This document shows, piece after piece, positions 23,757-32,397 of a DNA stretch of 64,000 nucleotides. This stretch comes from Agaricicola taiwanensis (GTDB taxonomy: Bacteria > Pseudomonadota > Alphaproteobacteria > Rhizobiales > Methylopilaceae). The position numbers and the translations under genes are program-made. The stretch spans positions 1,240,001 through 1,304,000 of the forward strand of contig NZ_BMCP01000001.1 of assembly GCF_014635245.1 (NCBI RefSeq), in the 5' to 3' direction. Numbering within the stretch: the first letter of the stretch is position 1; each line of letters starts with the position of its first letter. The notes under the pieces were generated by a model. The model was given only the letters and a program-made list of their open reading frames with translations, was not told where the DNA came from and ran no database searches.

Positions 23757-25573
23757 TGGCCGACATCACCGAAATCAAGCGCCGCCTCGCAGACCGAGCC
23801 CAGGCCGTGGCCGAAATGCTTCTGCCGAACGGCCGGAAGAACGGCCCCGAGTGGGAGTGCGGATCAGTCAACGGCGAGAAGGGACAGAGCCTCAAGGTTC
23901 ATCTGTCGGGCACCAAGGCCGGCGTCTGGTCCGACTTCAGCGCCAGCCAGGGCGGCGATCTTCTGGACCTGTGGTGCGCTACACGAGGCATGACGCTTCC
24001 CCAGGCGCTGGACGCTGCTCGGGACTGGCTCGGCATCAGCCGGCCGGAACCATACCGCCAGCCAGACCGCGCCTATGTGCGACCTGAGAAGCCGAAGTGC
24101 GAACGGCTCTCGGATGGTCACGTTCTCGATTATCTCACAATCACCCGGGATATCCCGGCAGCGATCCTGGCGGCTTACAAAGTCTCTCAGCGCGGCAACG
24201 AGATCATCTTCCCGTTCCTCCTGCCGGATGGCGTCCTGGCGCTCGCCAAGGCACGGAAGGCCGAAGATGGGGCAAAGCCGATGCCGACCGCTCGAGACTG
24301 CGAGCCCATCCTGTTCGGCTGGCAGGCGATCCCGGACACGGCTCGAGAAGTGGTTATCTGCGAGGGTGAGATCGATGCGCTGTCATGGGCTGCCTACGGC
24401 TATCCGGCAATGTCGGTGCCGTTCGGAGGCGGGAAGGGCGCGAAGCAGCAGTGGATCGAAAACGACTTCGACCGGCTGGCGCGCTTTGAGAGGATCTACA
24501 TCAGCACGGATATGGATCAGCCAGGCGAGGACGCCGCCGAAGAAATCGCCTCAAGGCTCGGCCGGCATCGCTGCGTTCGCGTCCATCTCCCGCACAAGGA
24601 CATCAACAAGTGCCGAACGGAAGGCGTCACGGCAGAGGGGATCAAGCACTGCATCGAAACAGCCAGCACCCTTGATCCCGAAGGTCTACGCAATGCCAGC
24701 CATTTCACGGATCAGGTAATCCACCTGTTCTGGCCGGCACCTGAAGATCACGTCGGCTATGCCACGCCATACAGGAAGCTCGAGGGCAAGCTGTTGTTTC
24801 GCCCTGCCGAAGTGACGCTGTGGTCGGGCTCGAGCGGCGCCGGCAAGTCTCAGATCCTTTCACACTGCATCGTTGACTTCGTGGCCCAGGGAAGCCGGGT
24901 TTGCCTGTCCTCGCTCGAGATGCGGGCCGACCAGCTTCTGAAACGCATGGTCAAGCAAGCCGTAGGCGTTGACCGCCCGACTGCACCCTATATCCGCAGC
25001 TCGCTACGTTGGCTCGACCAGGGGCTTCTCATCTATGAGCGCGTCGGCAAGTCCGGCGTGGAAGGTTTGCTCGAGGTCTTCGACTATGCCCGCGCCAAGT
25101 ACGGATGCGACCAATTCGTGATCGATAGCCTCATGCGCCTTGGCATCGCCGGCGACGACTACACCGGCCAAGAAAAGGCGATGTTCGCCATCGTGGATTG
25201 GGCCATCCGCCACAACGTCCACGTCCATCTCGTCGCGCATAGCCGGAAGGGCGAGAAAGACCGCGGCGGCGCACCAGAAACGGAAGACATCAAGGGCGCG
25301 ATGGAGATCGGCGCCAACGCTTTCAACATCGTCACCGTCTGGCGCGACCGGAAGCGCGAGGAAGCCCTCGGCAAAGCTCAGTCGGAAGATGAGCGCAAAG
25401 AGATCGAGGAAAAACCCGGCGTGATGATGAACATCGCCAAGCAACGCAACGGCGACTTTGAAGGCAAGATCGGACTTTGGTTCGACCAGGCCAGCTACCG
25501 CTACGCCTCCGGCCCGGATCGCGGCATCTGGCCGAAGAAATACATCCCCGACGCAGACACCCAGGCAGCTTGA
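23756..25573 (+). CDS. Primase-helicase (TOPRIM plus DnaB-like ATPase)
   Basis: 605 aa, T7 gp4-like. An N-terminal primase-type domain (SLKVHLSGTKAGVWSDFSAS; GDLLDLWCATRG) is followed by a TOPRIM domain from about residue 195 (VVICEGEIDALSWAAYG; STDMDQPGEDAAEEIA). The helicase domain has the Walker A loop SGSSGAGKSQ near residue 357 and the downstream QFVIDSLMRLGI Walker B. It primes and unwinds phage DNA. Start at 23756 overlaps the previous stop. Confidence 0.93.
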   Translation: MADITEIKRRLADRAQAVAEMLLPNGRKNGPEWECGSVNGEKGQSLKVHLSGTKAGVWSDFSASQGGDLLDLWCATRGMTLPQALDAARDWLGISRPEPYRQPDRAYVRPEKPKCERLSDGHVLDYLTITRDIPAAILAAYKVSQRGNEIIFPFLLPDGVLALAKARKAEDGAKPMPTARDCEPILFGWQAIPDTAREVVICEGEIDALSWAAYGYPAMSVPFGGGKGAKQQWIENDFDRLARFERIYISTDMDQPGEDAAEEIASRLGRHRCVRVHLPHKDINKCRTEGVTAEGIKHCIETASTLDPEGLRNASHFTDQVIHLFWPAPEDHVGYATPYRKLEGKLLFRPAEVTLWSGSSGAGKSQILSHCIVDFVAQGSRVCLSSLEMRADQLLKRMVKQAVGVDRPTAPYIRSSLRWLDQGLLIYERVGKSGVEGLLEVFDYARAKYGCDQFVIDSLMRLGIAGDDYTGQEKAMFAIVDWAIRHNVHVHLVAHSRKGEKDRGGAPETEDIKGAMEIGANAFNIVTVWRDRKREEALGKAQSEDERKEIEEKPGVMMNIAKQRNGDFEGKIGLWFDQASYRYASGPDRGIWPKKYIPDADTQAA

Positions 25574-25583
25574 GGAAGCAGAG

Positions 25584-26435
25584 ATGACAAGGACACCGTA
25601 CCGCGTTCTCGACCTCTTCAGCGGCATTGGCGGGTTCACCTTGGGTCTTGAACGGACCGGTGGCTTCAAGACGGTCGCCTTCTGCGAGATCAACCCGGAC
25701 CGACAAGCCGACCTGCGCAGCATTTGGCCAGGCGTGCCGGTCTACGACGACGTGCGGAGAATAACGGCCGCGGATGTGGGAGATATTGATGTCATCACGG
25801 GTGGCTTCCCTTGCCAAGATATCTCCGCTGCTGGAAAGCGGGCAGGCATCGCAGGAGAGCGGACAGGCCTTTTTTCAGAGATCATTCGACTGGCTGGCGA
25901 GCTACGACCCAGCTTCATCATCCTGGAGAACAGCGCAGACCTGCTTACTGGAGACGGGGGAGCTTGGGCGCGACACGTTTTCGGGCAGCTGGCCGCGCTC
26001 GGGTACGATATCGAGTGGCACGTTATACCGGCTTCCGGACTTGGTGCCCCGCACGTCCGAGAAAGAGTCTGGATCATTGCTACCCACGCCGGTAGCGGCT
26101 TCCAAGAGAACAGGCGGCACAAGCTCTATCTTGGACGGCGGTTCACACGCTCGGGCGAAGCTGCGGCGATTGTTGCCCACCATCACCGTGAACGGGAACT
26201 ACAATCAGGTTGGATCTTCGTTGACGAGCGGGGACGGGTTGTACACGACCCTGAACGCGCTTGGCCTGAAGGCTGGATCGAAAAGCTGTCATCGCTTCGC
26301 AGCCTGGATGATGGGCTACCCGCAGGACTGGCTACTGCCGCGGCCCACCGCTTCGGAAACACTGTCGTCCCCCAGATCCCCGAGCTTATAGGCCGCGCCA
26401 TCCTCGCAGCAGATCAACGGAGCATAGCCGCATGA
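25584..26435 (+). CDS. DNA (cytosine-5) methyltransferase
   Basis: 283 aa. All core motifs are seen: motif I DLFSGIGGFTLGLE (residues 10-23), motif IV GGFPCQDIS with catalytic Cys77, motif VI region ENSADLL, motif VIII RERVWIIA and motif X RFGNTVVPQIPELIG. The variable target-recognition part between VIII and X is short. It modifies phage or host DNA, perhaps against restriction. Its 3' two thirds overlap another long frame at 25774-26391. Confidence 0.93.
   Translation: MTRTPYRVLDLFSGIGGFTLGLERTGGFKTVAFCEINPDRQADLRSIWPGVPVYDDVRRITAADVGDIDVITGGFPCQDISAAGKRAGIAGERTGLFSEIIRLAGELRPSFIILENSADLLTGDGGAWARHVFGQLAALGYDIEWHVIPASGLGAPHVRERVWIIATHAGSGFQENRRHKLYLGRRFTRSGEAAAIVAHHHRERELQSGWIFVDERGRVVHDPERAWPEGWIEKLSSLRSLDDGLPAGLATAAAHRFGNTVVPQIPELIGRAILAADQRSIAA
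25774..26391 (+). CDS. Candidate overprinted protein inside the methyltransferase gene
   Basis: 205 aa in the +1 frame relative to the methyltransferase, open for 618 bp. It contains FDWLASYDPASSSWRTAQ, SWPRSGTISSGTLYRLPDL, LLPTP, TVNGNYN and AAWMMGYPQDW. From memory these are motifs of a family of stand-alone phage proteins often annotated beside cytosine methyltransferase genes. The ATG has no strong ribosome site. Either two functional proteins share this DNA or the second frame is a fossil related to that family. Confidence 0.4.
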   Translation: MWEILMSSRVASLAKISPLLESGQASQESGQAFFQRSFDWLASYDPASSSWRTAQTCLLETGELGRDTFSGSWPRSGTISSGTLYRLPDLVPRTSEKESGSLLPTPVAASKRTGGTSSILDGGSHARAKLRRLLPTITVNGNYNQVGSSLTSGDGLYTTLNALGLKAGSKSCHRFAAWMMGYPQDWLLPRPTASETLSSPRSPSL

Positions 26436-26854
26436 CCATCCAACGCTATCAACGCAAGCGAGTAGAAGTAGAGGCCGACATCCACGCACTGCTGACCGAG
26501 GTTCAGTCGGCGCTCGCAATGGTCATCAGCCCCGACGCCATCAAGAACACAACGAGCCTTCAGGCTTTCGCCCAGCTCACGGAGGTCGAGAAAAAGGTGC
26601 GGGACTTCCTCGCCACCTATGAGCCTGTGGAGAGGGGAGAGGGGGAATTGGACGTGCTGTCCATTCTCAAACTCGCCCGCGTCGATCAACTCGATCTCAC
26701 CCATGAGGCCAAGAAGTTCCGCGACAGGGCTAAGAAGACTGACGGCGTATGGAACATGCGAAATTACCGTTACGAGCGATGCGCCGAGCGGCTGGCGTTG
26801 ACCGAAAAGGCGATTGCCGAGCTGATGAGCCGGAAAGGTTCTCCCCATGCATAA
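26432..26854 (+). CDS. Hypothetical phage protein
   Basis: 140 aa, charged and helical throughout (KRVEVEADIHALLTEVQSAL; THEAKKFRDRAKKTD). Start overlaps the methyltransferase stop (ATGA). No family recognised. Confidence 0.7.
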   Translation: MTIQRYQRKRVEVEADIHALLTEVQSALAMVISPDAIKNTTSLQAFAQLTEVEKKVRDFLATYEPVERGEGELDVLSILKLARVDQLDLTHEAKKFRDRAKKTDGVWNMRNYRYERCAERLALTEKAIAELMSRKGSPHA

Positions 26855-27416
26855 GCGAAAGAGAAAGGGAGGGCGGCCGAGAAAGGTTAATGCGCCCCGC
26901 GAGGCGAGCGGCAAAGTGTGCCGGAAGTGGTCAGCAGCAGAAACGGAACAATCAGCTTTGGAGACGGCAGTGACGGCACGTATGCGGCATCATGGGGTTG
27001 ATTGGGACAAGGCCAGAGACCCGCTTTTGGGAACGTTCGTCGGCAGGCTTGCTCAACTTGGGGTTATCGGGGGCGGCATCAGCATGGAGCAGTATAGGGC
27101 GGCGCAACTCTATCTGGAAACGCTCGACGCCTGGCACCGGGCCACAGGGGCGCCACAGAACTTCAATCAGCCACGGCCGGAAGGCGAGGGCAATGGAGAT
27201 TGGGAAGCCTTCGTGAGATCGGCAAAGCAGCAATATGCGGCCATGCGCGAGGCTCTGGCGGATCTCCAAGTGACAGGAAGGACGCCCGCTCCGATCGCCG
27301 CCCTTGATGTTTTGGTGGTGCGCAACGTCGAACACTGGCCGCTTGTGGGCGATCTTCGCATAGCGCTCAATGCTCTGAAACGACATTTCATTGACGGGCA
27401 GAAAAAAGCCGCTTGA
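26847..27416 (+). CDS. Hypothetical phage protein with basic AT-hook-like start
   Basis: 189 aa. The N-terminus HKRKRKGGRPRKVNAPRE contains GRPRK, an AT-hook-type minor-groove motif. The remainder is a helical domain with SMEQYRAAQLYLETLDAWHR. Being the last gene of the early operon, it might be a late-gene regulator; this is inference. Confidence 0.65.
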   Translation: MHKRKRKGGRPRKVNAPREASGKVCRKWSAAETEQSALETAVTARMRHHGVDWDKARDPLLGTFVGRLAQLGVIGGGISMEQYRAAQLYLETLDAWHRATGAPQNFNQPRPEGEGNGDWEAFVRSAKQQYAAMREALADLQVTGRTPAPIAALDVLVVRNVEHWPLVGDLRIALNALKRHFIDGQKKAA

Positions 27417-27943
27417 CAGGTTTGCGCGAAGCGCAATATCGTGATGTCCGTAACTCAATAATCGATTCTTGCGCCCGGACACCAGATGTTGCGGGCGCTT
27501 TTGATTCTGGCGGGTAAGAGCGCCGGTGCGCTCCTCGGTCTCATACGCCGATGCAGGCTGTTCAACTCAGCGCCCGCAACCAGTTAGACGCGGCAGACGG
27601 ACAAGGCTTAGGCCCGTGAGCTGATTGGGAAAATGCGGGAGGCTACGGCCGATTGACCGCTACCCTGATCGGCAAGCCGGGGTGGGAAGCGAGTGGTCTA
27701 GTCCGCATCTATCAGTTCGGTGTGCGGCAGGCAGTCTATGCGGCTCGGCACGAAGAGCGGCTGCTTGAGAAGGGCGGGGATACCCGCTCGTTCCCACACC
27801 GATTCAGTTCAAGCCAGCGAGCTGGCAAATAGGGCAGAACGATACGGCATATGCCCCGCTCGGCTTGAACTGCGGCGCGCGCACTAAGGCCAGCGTCGGC
27901 AATGCGGATGGCAGTGACCCGTTGAAACAAACCAAACCTGCCG
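27417..27943 (+). ncRNA. Non-coding gap with nested inverted repeats between early and late genes
   Basis: 527 bp with no credible frame. It has a perfect 12-bp inverted repeat (27488-27499 and 27569-27580) enclosing a perfect GAGCGC-CGGT-GCGCTC hairpin (27518-27533). A second, 11-bp inverted repeat (27805-27815 and 27862-27872) overlaps a GCCAGC/GCTGGC hairpin (27813-27826). Position suggests late-operon control, an antiterminator or a small RNA. The ncRNA label is tentative. Confidence 0.35.
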
Positions 27944-27970
27944 CCTCGGCTCCCTGCCGGGGCTTTTCTT
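27944..27970 (+). terminator. Intrinsic terminator before the late operon
   Basis: Stem CCTCGGC/GCCGGGG (one G-T pair) with a TCCCT loop, then CTTTTCTTT. It is followed within 14 bp by a ribosome site and the first late gene. Confidence 0.7.
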
Positions 27971-27983
27971 TATGGAGAGACGG

Positions 27984-28244
27984 ATGAGCGCTTCATCGGA
28001 AATGCCGCGGTATCGTTCGCACAAGGAAGTGTGGGCGCTGAAGATCGCATCTGTCGACGGAACGACGCTCACGTTCGAGAAGAGCGGCTATGCGCCTCTG
28101 GACGTTGGTGCTGAATTCATCGAGCGGCACAAGCCAGAAGCTGGCGGCTACTATGTCGTCTACAAGGACGGCTACAAGTCGTTCTCTCCCGCTGAGCCTT
28201 TCGAAGAAGGCTACACCTTCATCACCAAATCGATGGGTGGTTGA
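27984..28244 (+). CDS. Conserved small phage protein
   Basis: 86 aa. Contains PRYRSHKEVWALKIASVDGT and HKPEAGGYYVVYKDGYKSFS, a pattern I associate with a widespread small phage protein found near terminase or endolysin genes; role unknown. GGAGA precedes the ATG at 27984; the ATG at 27972 is less likely. Confidence 0.75.
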   Translation: MSASSEMPRYRSHKEVWALKIASVDGTTLTFEKSGYAPLDVGAEFIERHKPEAGGYYVVYKDGYKSFSPAEPFEEGYTFITKSMGG

Positions 28245-28245
28245 T

Positions 28246-28443
28246 ATGCCAGCGCACGACTACGCCCCGCACATGCCGATTGCGCCCATGCTGCGAGACA
28301 TCCCGGCTCTGCCGACGCCGGATCATGCTGACCTTGAGCGCCGTGTGGCGGATCTTGAGGAGCGCGCCCGCAAGCAGGACCGCGAGGCTATTGCCCGCGA
28401 CCGCCTGAAGGCAATGGGCCTGGTTCTTCCGGCTCGCTCCTGA
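28246..28443 (+). CDS. 65-aa phage protein with coiled coil
   Basis: N-terminal Pro/His-rich part, then a coiled coil (HADLERRVADLEERARKQDR) and RLKAMGLVLPARS. Start lies one base after the previous stop. Function unknown. Confidence 0.6.
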   Translation: MPAHDYAPHMPIAPMLRDIPALPTPDHADLERRVADLEERARKQDREAIARDRLKAMGLVLPARS

Positions 28444-28538
28444 TGGAGTTCGAGGGAGCATTCAAGTTGGCGCTGGCATTCTACGCGGCGGGCATTCTCG
28501 CCGTGGGTCTGTTCCTTGGCTGGCTTCTGTTCGCCTAA
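28443..28538 (+). CDS. 31-aa membrane peptide
   Basis: TGATG overlap with the preceding gene. A single hydrophobic helix (LALAFYAAGILAVGLFLGWL) occupies nearly the whole peptide. Possibly a membrane-active phage peptide; no family known to me. Confidence 0.5.
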   Translation: MEFEGAFKLALAFYAAGILAVGLFLGWLLFA

Positions 28539-28562
28539 CCCTTCTCCTCATAGAGGCATGAG

Positions 28563-28664
28563 ATGACGCGACACCAAGTCTTCGCTCTTCTCGCTGTCGT
28601 CCTCACCATAGCAGCTACAGGCATGGCTCTAGGATATGGCGCGGTTCTGTTGGGAGTGGGGTGA
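28563..28664 (+). CDS. 33-aa membrane peptide
   Basis: GAGGCATGAG-type ribosome site upstream; one hydrophobic helix (VFALLAVVLTIAATGMALGY). The stop directly abuts the terminase small-subunit ATG. With the preceding 31-aa peptide it makes a tandem of tiny membrane proteins before terminase. Confidence 0.5.
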   Translation: MTRHQVFALLAVVLTIAATGMALGYGAVLLGVG

Positions 28665-29036
28665 ATGCCAGCAGGCAGGCCAACCACCTATGACCCGAGA
28701 TATTGCGAAGAGGTCGTTGACTTCATGTCGCAAGGCTTTTCGCTGACAGCCTTCGCCGGCCACATCAGGTGCGCAAGGTCGACCATCAATGAATGGATGG
28801 CGGTACATGAAGAATTTTCGGAAGCGGTAAAGATCGGACAAGCAACTCGCACGGCGAAACTTGAGAAAACGCTGATAGACGGCGAGACCGGCCCGAAGGT
28901 TACAGCTCACATCTTCGCACTGAAGAATGCTGCTCCAGAAGAGTGGAAAGACAAGGTTCAGCAGGAACTGACAGGCGACGGCGGCGGCCCGATCAACCAC
29001 AGCCTGCAAGTTACGTTCGTCAAGCCAGGGGGATGA
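28665..29036 (+). CDS. terS: Terminase small subunit
   Basis: 123 aa. N-terminal helix-turn-helix pattern GRPTTYDPRYCEEVVDFMSQ then HIRCARSTINEWMAVHEEF, typical of DNA-recognition subunits. The C-terminal ALKNAAPEEWKDKVQQEL is the usual end of this family. Recognises the packaging site. Stop overlaps the large subunit start. Confidence 0.88.
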   Translation: MPAGRPTTYDPRYCEEVVDFMSQGFSLTAFAGHIRCARSTINEWMAVHEEFSEAVKIGQATRTAKLEKTLIDGETGPKVTAHIFALKNAAPEEWKDKVQQELTGDGGGPINHSLQVTFVKPGG

Positions 29037-30286
29037 ACATCGAATTCCCGGACAAGATGCAGTTCTTGTTCGATGCGGCTCGATACAAAATCCTCTACGG
29101 GGGACGCGGAGGCGCGAAGAGTTGGGGAATAGCTCGGGCGCTTCTGGTGCTCGGTGCCATGGACCCGCTGCGGGTGCTCTGCGCTCGTGAGATCCAGAAG
29201 TCCATTCAGGAAAGCGTGCATCAGCTCCTGAAGGACCAGATCGACGCTCTAGGGCTGAACGAATTCTACGAGGTGCTTCAGACGGAGATCAGAGGGCGCA
29301 ACGGGACGCTCTTCATCTTCGCCGGACTGAAGCACAACGTCGACAACATCAAGTCCAAGGAAGGCATCGATATCGCATGGGTGGAGGAGGCGGCGAACGT
29401 CTCCAAGACATCGTGGGATAAGCTGATACCGACGATCCGCAAGCCGGGGTCGGAAATCTGGGTGTCGTTCAACCCGGAACTGGACAGCGACGAGACTTAT
29501 AAGAGGTTTGTCCTGTCGCCCCCAACCGGCGCGAAGGTCGAAAAGCTCAACTGGTCCGACAATCCATGGTTCCCTGAAGTTCTACAGCAGGAAATGGAAG
29601 ACCTGAAGCAGCGAGACCATGACGCCTATCTGACGGTGTGGGAAGGCCACTGCAAGCAGGTCCTCGATGGCGCGATTTACGCGAACGAGATCCGGGCAGC
29701 GACAGAGCAAGGGCGCATTGGCCGCGTGCCTTATGTGCCTGGGGTGCCGGTTCATACCTTTTGGGACTTGGGCCGCGCCGACAAGACGAGCATCTGGTTC
29801 ATTCAGGTGGTCGGCTTCGAGTTTCGCGTGGTCGATTATTACGAGAACAGAGGCTACGCGCTGGATCATTACCTCGGCATCCTGCAGGGGCGGGGATACG
29901 TCTACGGCGAGGATCACTTGCCGCACGACGCGCAGAACGAGCAGCTCGGGGCCAAGCGCACGATTGAACAGCAGATGCGCGATATTGGACGGAAGGTGTC
30001 CATCGTTCCGAAGATCGGGGTGGCCGACGGCATCAACGCCGCGCGCACTGTCTTCGGGCGATGCTGGTTTGATGAAGAGAAGACGGCAGACGGTCTGACC
30101 TGTCTGCGTCGCTATCGCTACGACGTGGACCCTGACACGCAGCAATACAGCAAGAATCCGCTTCACGATGAAGCCTCGCACGGGGCGGACGCCTTTCGAT
30201 ACTTCGCCGTGGCGATGGAAGAGCCAAAGACCGCCAAGAAGAAGAAAGCCGCGCTTGTTCGCGCTGGCGGCTGGATGGGTGCCTGA
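29033..30286 (+). CDS. terL: Terminase large subunit
   Basis: 417 aa, PBSX/Terminase_3 type packaging motor. ATPase Walker A is LYGGRGGAKSWG (about residues 21-32) and Walker B IDIAWVEEAANVS. The nuclease domain shows the Asp in FWDLGRADKTSIW and the C-terminal HDEASHGADAFRYFA. Start at 29033 overlaps the small-subunit stop (ATGA). Confidence 0.96.
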   Translation: MNIEFPDKMQFLFDAARYKILYGGRGGAKSWGIARALLVLGAMDPLRVLCAREIQKSIQESVHQLLKDQIDALGLNEFYEVLQTEIRGRNGTLFIFAGLKHNVDNIKSKEGIDIAWVEEAANVSKTSWDKLIPTIRKPGSEIWVSFNPELDSDETYKRFVLSPPTGAKVEKLNWSDNPWFPEVLQQEMEDLKQRDHDAYLTVWEGHCKQVLDGAIYANEIRAATEQGRIGRVPYVPGVPVHTFWDLGRADKTSIWFIQVVGFEFRVVDYYENRGYALDHYLGILQGRGYVYGEDHLPHDAQNEQLGAKRTIEQQMRDIGRKVSIVPKIGVADGINAARTVFGRCWFDEEKTADGLTCLRRYRYDVDPDTQQYSKNPLHDEASHGADAFRYFAVAMEEPKTAKKKKAALVRAGGWMGA

Positions 30287-32385
30287 TGAACGATGCCGTA
30301 AACGATAAGCCCGAGTCCAAGACAAAGGACGGCGGGGACGACATCGTGCGCGAGGCCATGAAGCGCTATGACCGTGGCTATGAGCGCGAACAGACGAACA
30401 TCGAAGAGGCATACGAGGATCTAAAGTTTCGCGCCGCTCGCACGCATTCCGACCAGTGGGATGAACGAGCCCTGAAGATGAGGGAGGCAGAAGGGCGCCC
30501 CGTCCTCACCATCAACAAAATACCGGAGTTCCTGAATCAGGTTACCGGCGATATGCGCCTGATGCGTCCGGCGATCCAGATCGTTCCGGTTGACGATCAG
30601 GCGGACGAAGAGACTGCCGATATTTTCGCAGGCCTCATCCGCTATGTGGAAGGGCGTCGTTCATCAGAGGCGGCATACTTCGCGGCCGCCGACAGTCAGG
30701 TGGCATGCGGTATTGGCCACTGGCGCGTGAAGCATGAGTACGCCAGCGACAGCACGTTCGAACAAGAGCTGTTGATTGAGGGAATTGAGGACGGCGTTTC
30801 GGTCATTTGGGACCCTGACGCGATCCAGCCGACGCGCGAGGACGCCAAATGGTGCTTTGTCCCCGTCGACATGAGCCGCGAGGCGTTCGAAGAGCAGTAT
30901 CCCGATGCTTCCGCCGTCGACTTCGGTGAAGGCGTGCCGGAGGGATGGTGCAGCGACGATCACGTGAGGGTTGCAGAGTATTGGGTGAAGAAGCCGATCA
31001 AGCGGCTTCTGGTGCTCCGCTCGAACGGTGACATCAACGACCTGACCTCGCTGGACAAGGACGACCGTGGCAGGGCTCTAGAATACATAATGCAGATGGA
31101 CACGACGGCGCGGGTTGAAGAGCGCCCCGGAACGAAGGTGGTCCGCTATCTCCTGACGGCAAAGGAGGTCCTCGAGGGGCCTGAAGACTGGATTGGCAGG
31201 CATATCCCGATTGTGCCCGTCATCGGTCAGGAAGTTCGCATCGGCCGCGACCGCTATCGCCATGGCAAGGTGCGCTACGCCAAAGACCCGCAGCGCATGT
31301 ACAACTATTATGCCGCCGCGCAGACCGAGATTGTGGCGCTTCAGCCCAAGGCGCCATTTGTCGGGACTGAGAAGAACTTTGAGAACTTCGAATCCGAATG
31401 GGCGAACGCCAACAGCGCCAATCAGCCATATCTTCCGTACACCCCGGACCCGGCGAACGGTGGTCAGCAGCCTTCGCGCACGACGCCTCCGGTAAGCTCG
31501 CAGGGGCTTGAGCAAGGGCTTCTCCGCGCCTCCGACGATATGAAGTCGGTTATCGGCATCTATGACGCCTCGCTCGGCGCCAGGAGCAATGAGACCAGCG
31601 GAAGGGCGATTGAAGCACGGCAGCGCGAGGGCGATGTAGGCTCGTTCGTCTACATCGACAACTTCAACCGGGCGGTGCGCTATACCGGCGAAATTCTCGT
31701 GGACCTGATCCCGAAGATCTACGACACGGCCCGCACGATCCGCATCCTTGGCGAGGACGGCAAGATTGATCAGGTGCAGATCAATCAGCCTGAAGGACAG
31801 GCCATTGATGGGGAGGTGTCACGCGTCCTCAATGACGTGACGATCGGTTCCTATGACGTGGTTCTGAAGACAGGCCCGGCGTTCTCGACACGGCGCGAGG
31901 AAGCGCGCGAAGGGATGCAGACGTTCATGCAGGCGAATCCGGCTGTTGCGCCGCTCATCATGGACATCATGGCGAAGAATCAGGATTGGCCGAACGCCGA
32001 CCAACTCGCCAAGCGTGTTCGGCACATGTTGCCCCCGCCCATTCAGGCGGAGGAGGCTCAGGAATCGGGCGACCCGAAGGCCATGCAGGCCGCGCAACAG
32101 GCGATGGCGGCTGCACAGCCACAGCAAGACCCGGCCGCAGTCGCCGCAGCTGCCAAGGCCGAAGCAGACGCGCAGAAGACGCAGTTGGATATGCAAGTCC
32201 AGATGATGAAAGCGCAGGTGGATGCCCAGCGCGATCAGATGGACATCGCTGCGCGGGAGCAAGAGCTCGCGCAGAAGCAGCGCATTGCAGACGTGGAATA
32301 CGAGATCAAGCTTTTGGATCTCGACATCAAGCGGCGGCAGATGGCGAGCGCCATGCAGTCCGCACAACCCCAATCCGTTCAGTAA
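30286..32385 (+). CDS. P22-like portal protein
   Basis: 699 aa. Family features include RPVLTINKIPEFLNQVTGDM, the ISVIWDPDA-type strand (VSVIWDPDAIQPTREDAKW) and SDDMKSVIGIYDASLGARSN. The C-terminal 130 residues are Gln/Ala-rich coiled coil (barrel-like extension of P22 portals). Forms the dodecameric ring for DNA packaging and ejection. Overlaps the terminase stop. Confidence 0.95.
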   Translation: MNDAVNDKPESKTKDGGDDIVREAMKRYDRGYEREQTNIEEAYEDLKFRAARTHSDQWDERALKMREAEGRPVLTINKIPEFLNQVTGDMRLMRPAIQIVPVDDQADEETADIFAGLIRYVEGRRSSEAAYFAAADSQVACGIGHWRVKHEYASDSTFEQELLIEGIEDGVSVIWDPDAIQPTREDAKWCFVPVDMSREAFEEQYPDASAVDFGEGVPEGWCSDDHVRVAEYWVKKPIKRLLVLRSNGDINDLTSLDKDDRGRALEYIMQMDTTARVEERPGTKVVRYLLTAKEVLEGPEDWIGRHIPIVPVIGQEVRIGRDRYRHGKVRYAKDPQRMYNYYAAAQTEIVALQPKAPFVGTEKNFENFESEWANANSANQPYLPYTPDPANGGQQPSRTTPPVSSQGLEQGLLRASDDMKSVIGIYDASLGARSNETSGRAIEARQREGDVGSFVYIDNFNRAVRYTGEILVDLIPKIYDTARTIRILGEDGKIDQVQINQPEGQAIDGEVSRVLNDVTIGSYDVVLKTGPAFSTRREEAREGMQTFMQANPAVAPLIMDIMAKNQDWPNADQLAKRVRHMLPPPIQAEEAQESGDPKAMQAAQQAMAAAQPQQDPAAVAAAAKAEADAQKTQLDMQVQMMKAQVDAQRDQMDIAAREQELAQKQRIADVEYEIKLLDLDIKRRQMASAMQSAQPQSVQ

Positions 32386-32397
32386 GGACGCCAGACC

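Noticed and set aside
27736-27930. 64-aa minus frame in the early/late gap
   Set aside because: Its composition follows the inverted repeats; no ribosome site and opposite to both operons.
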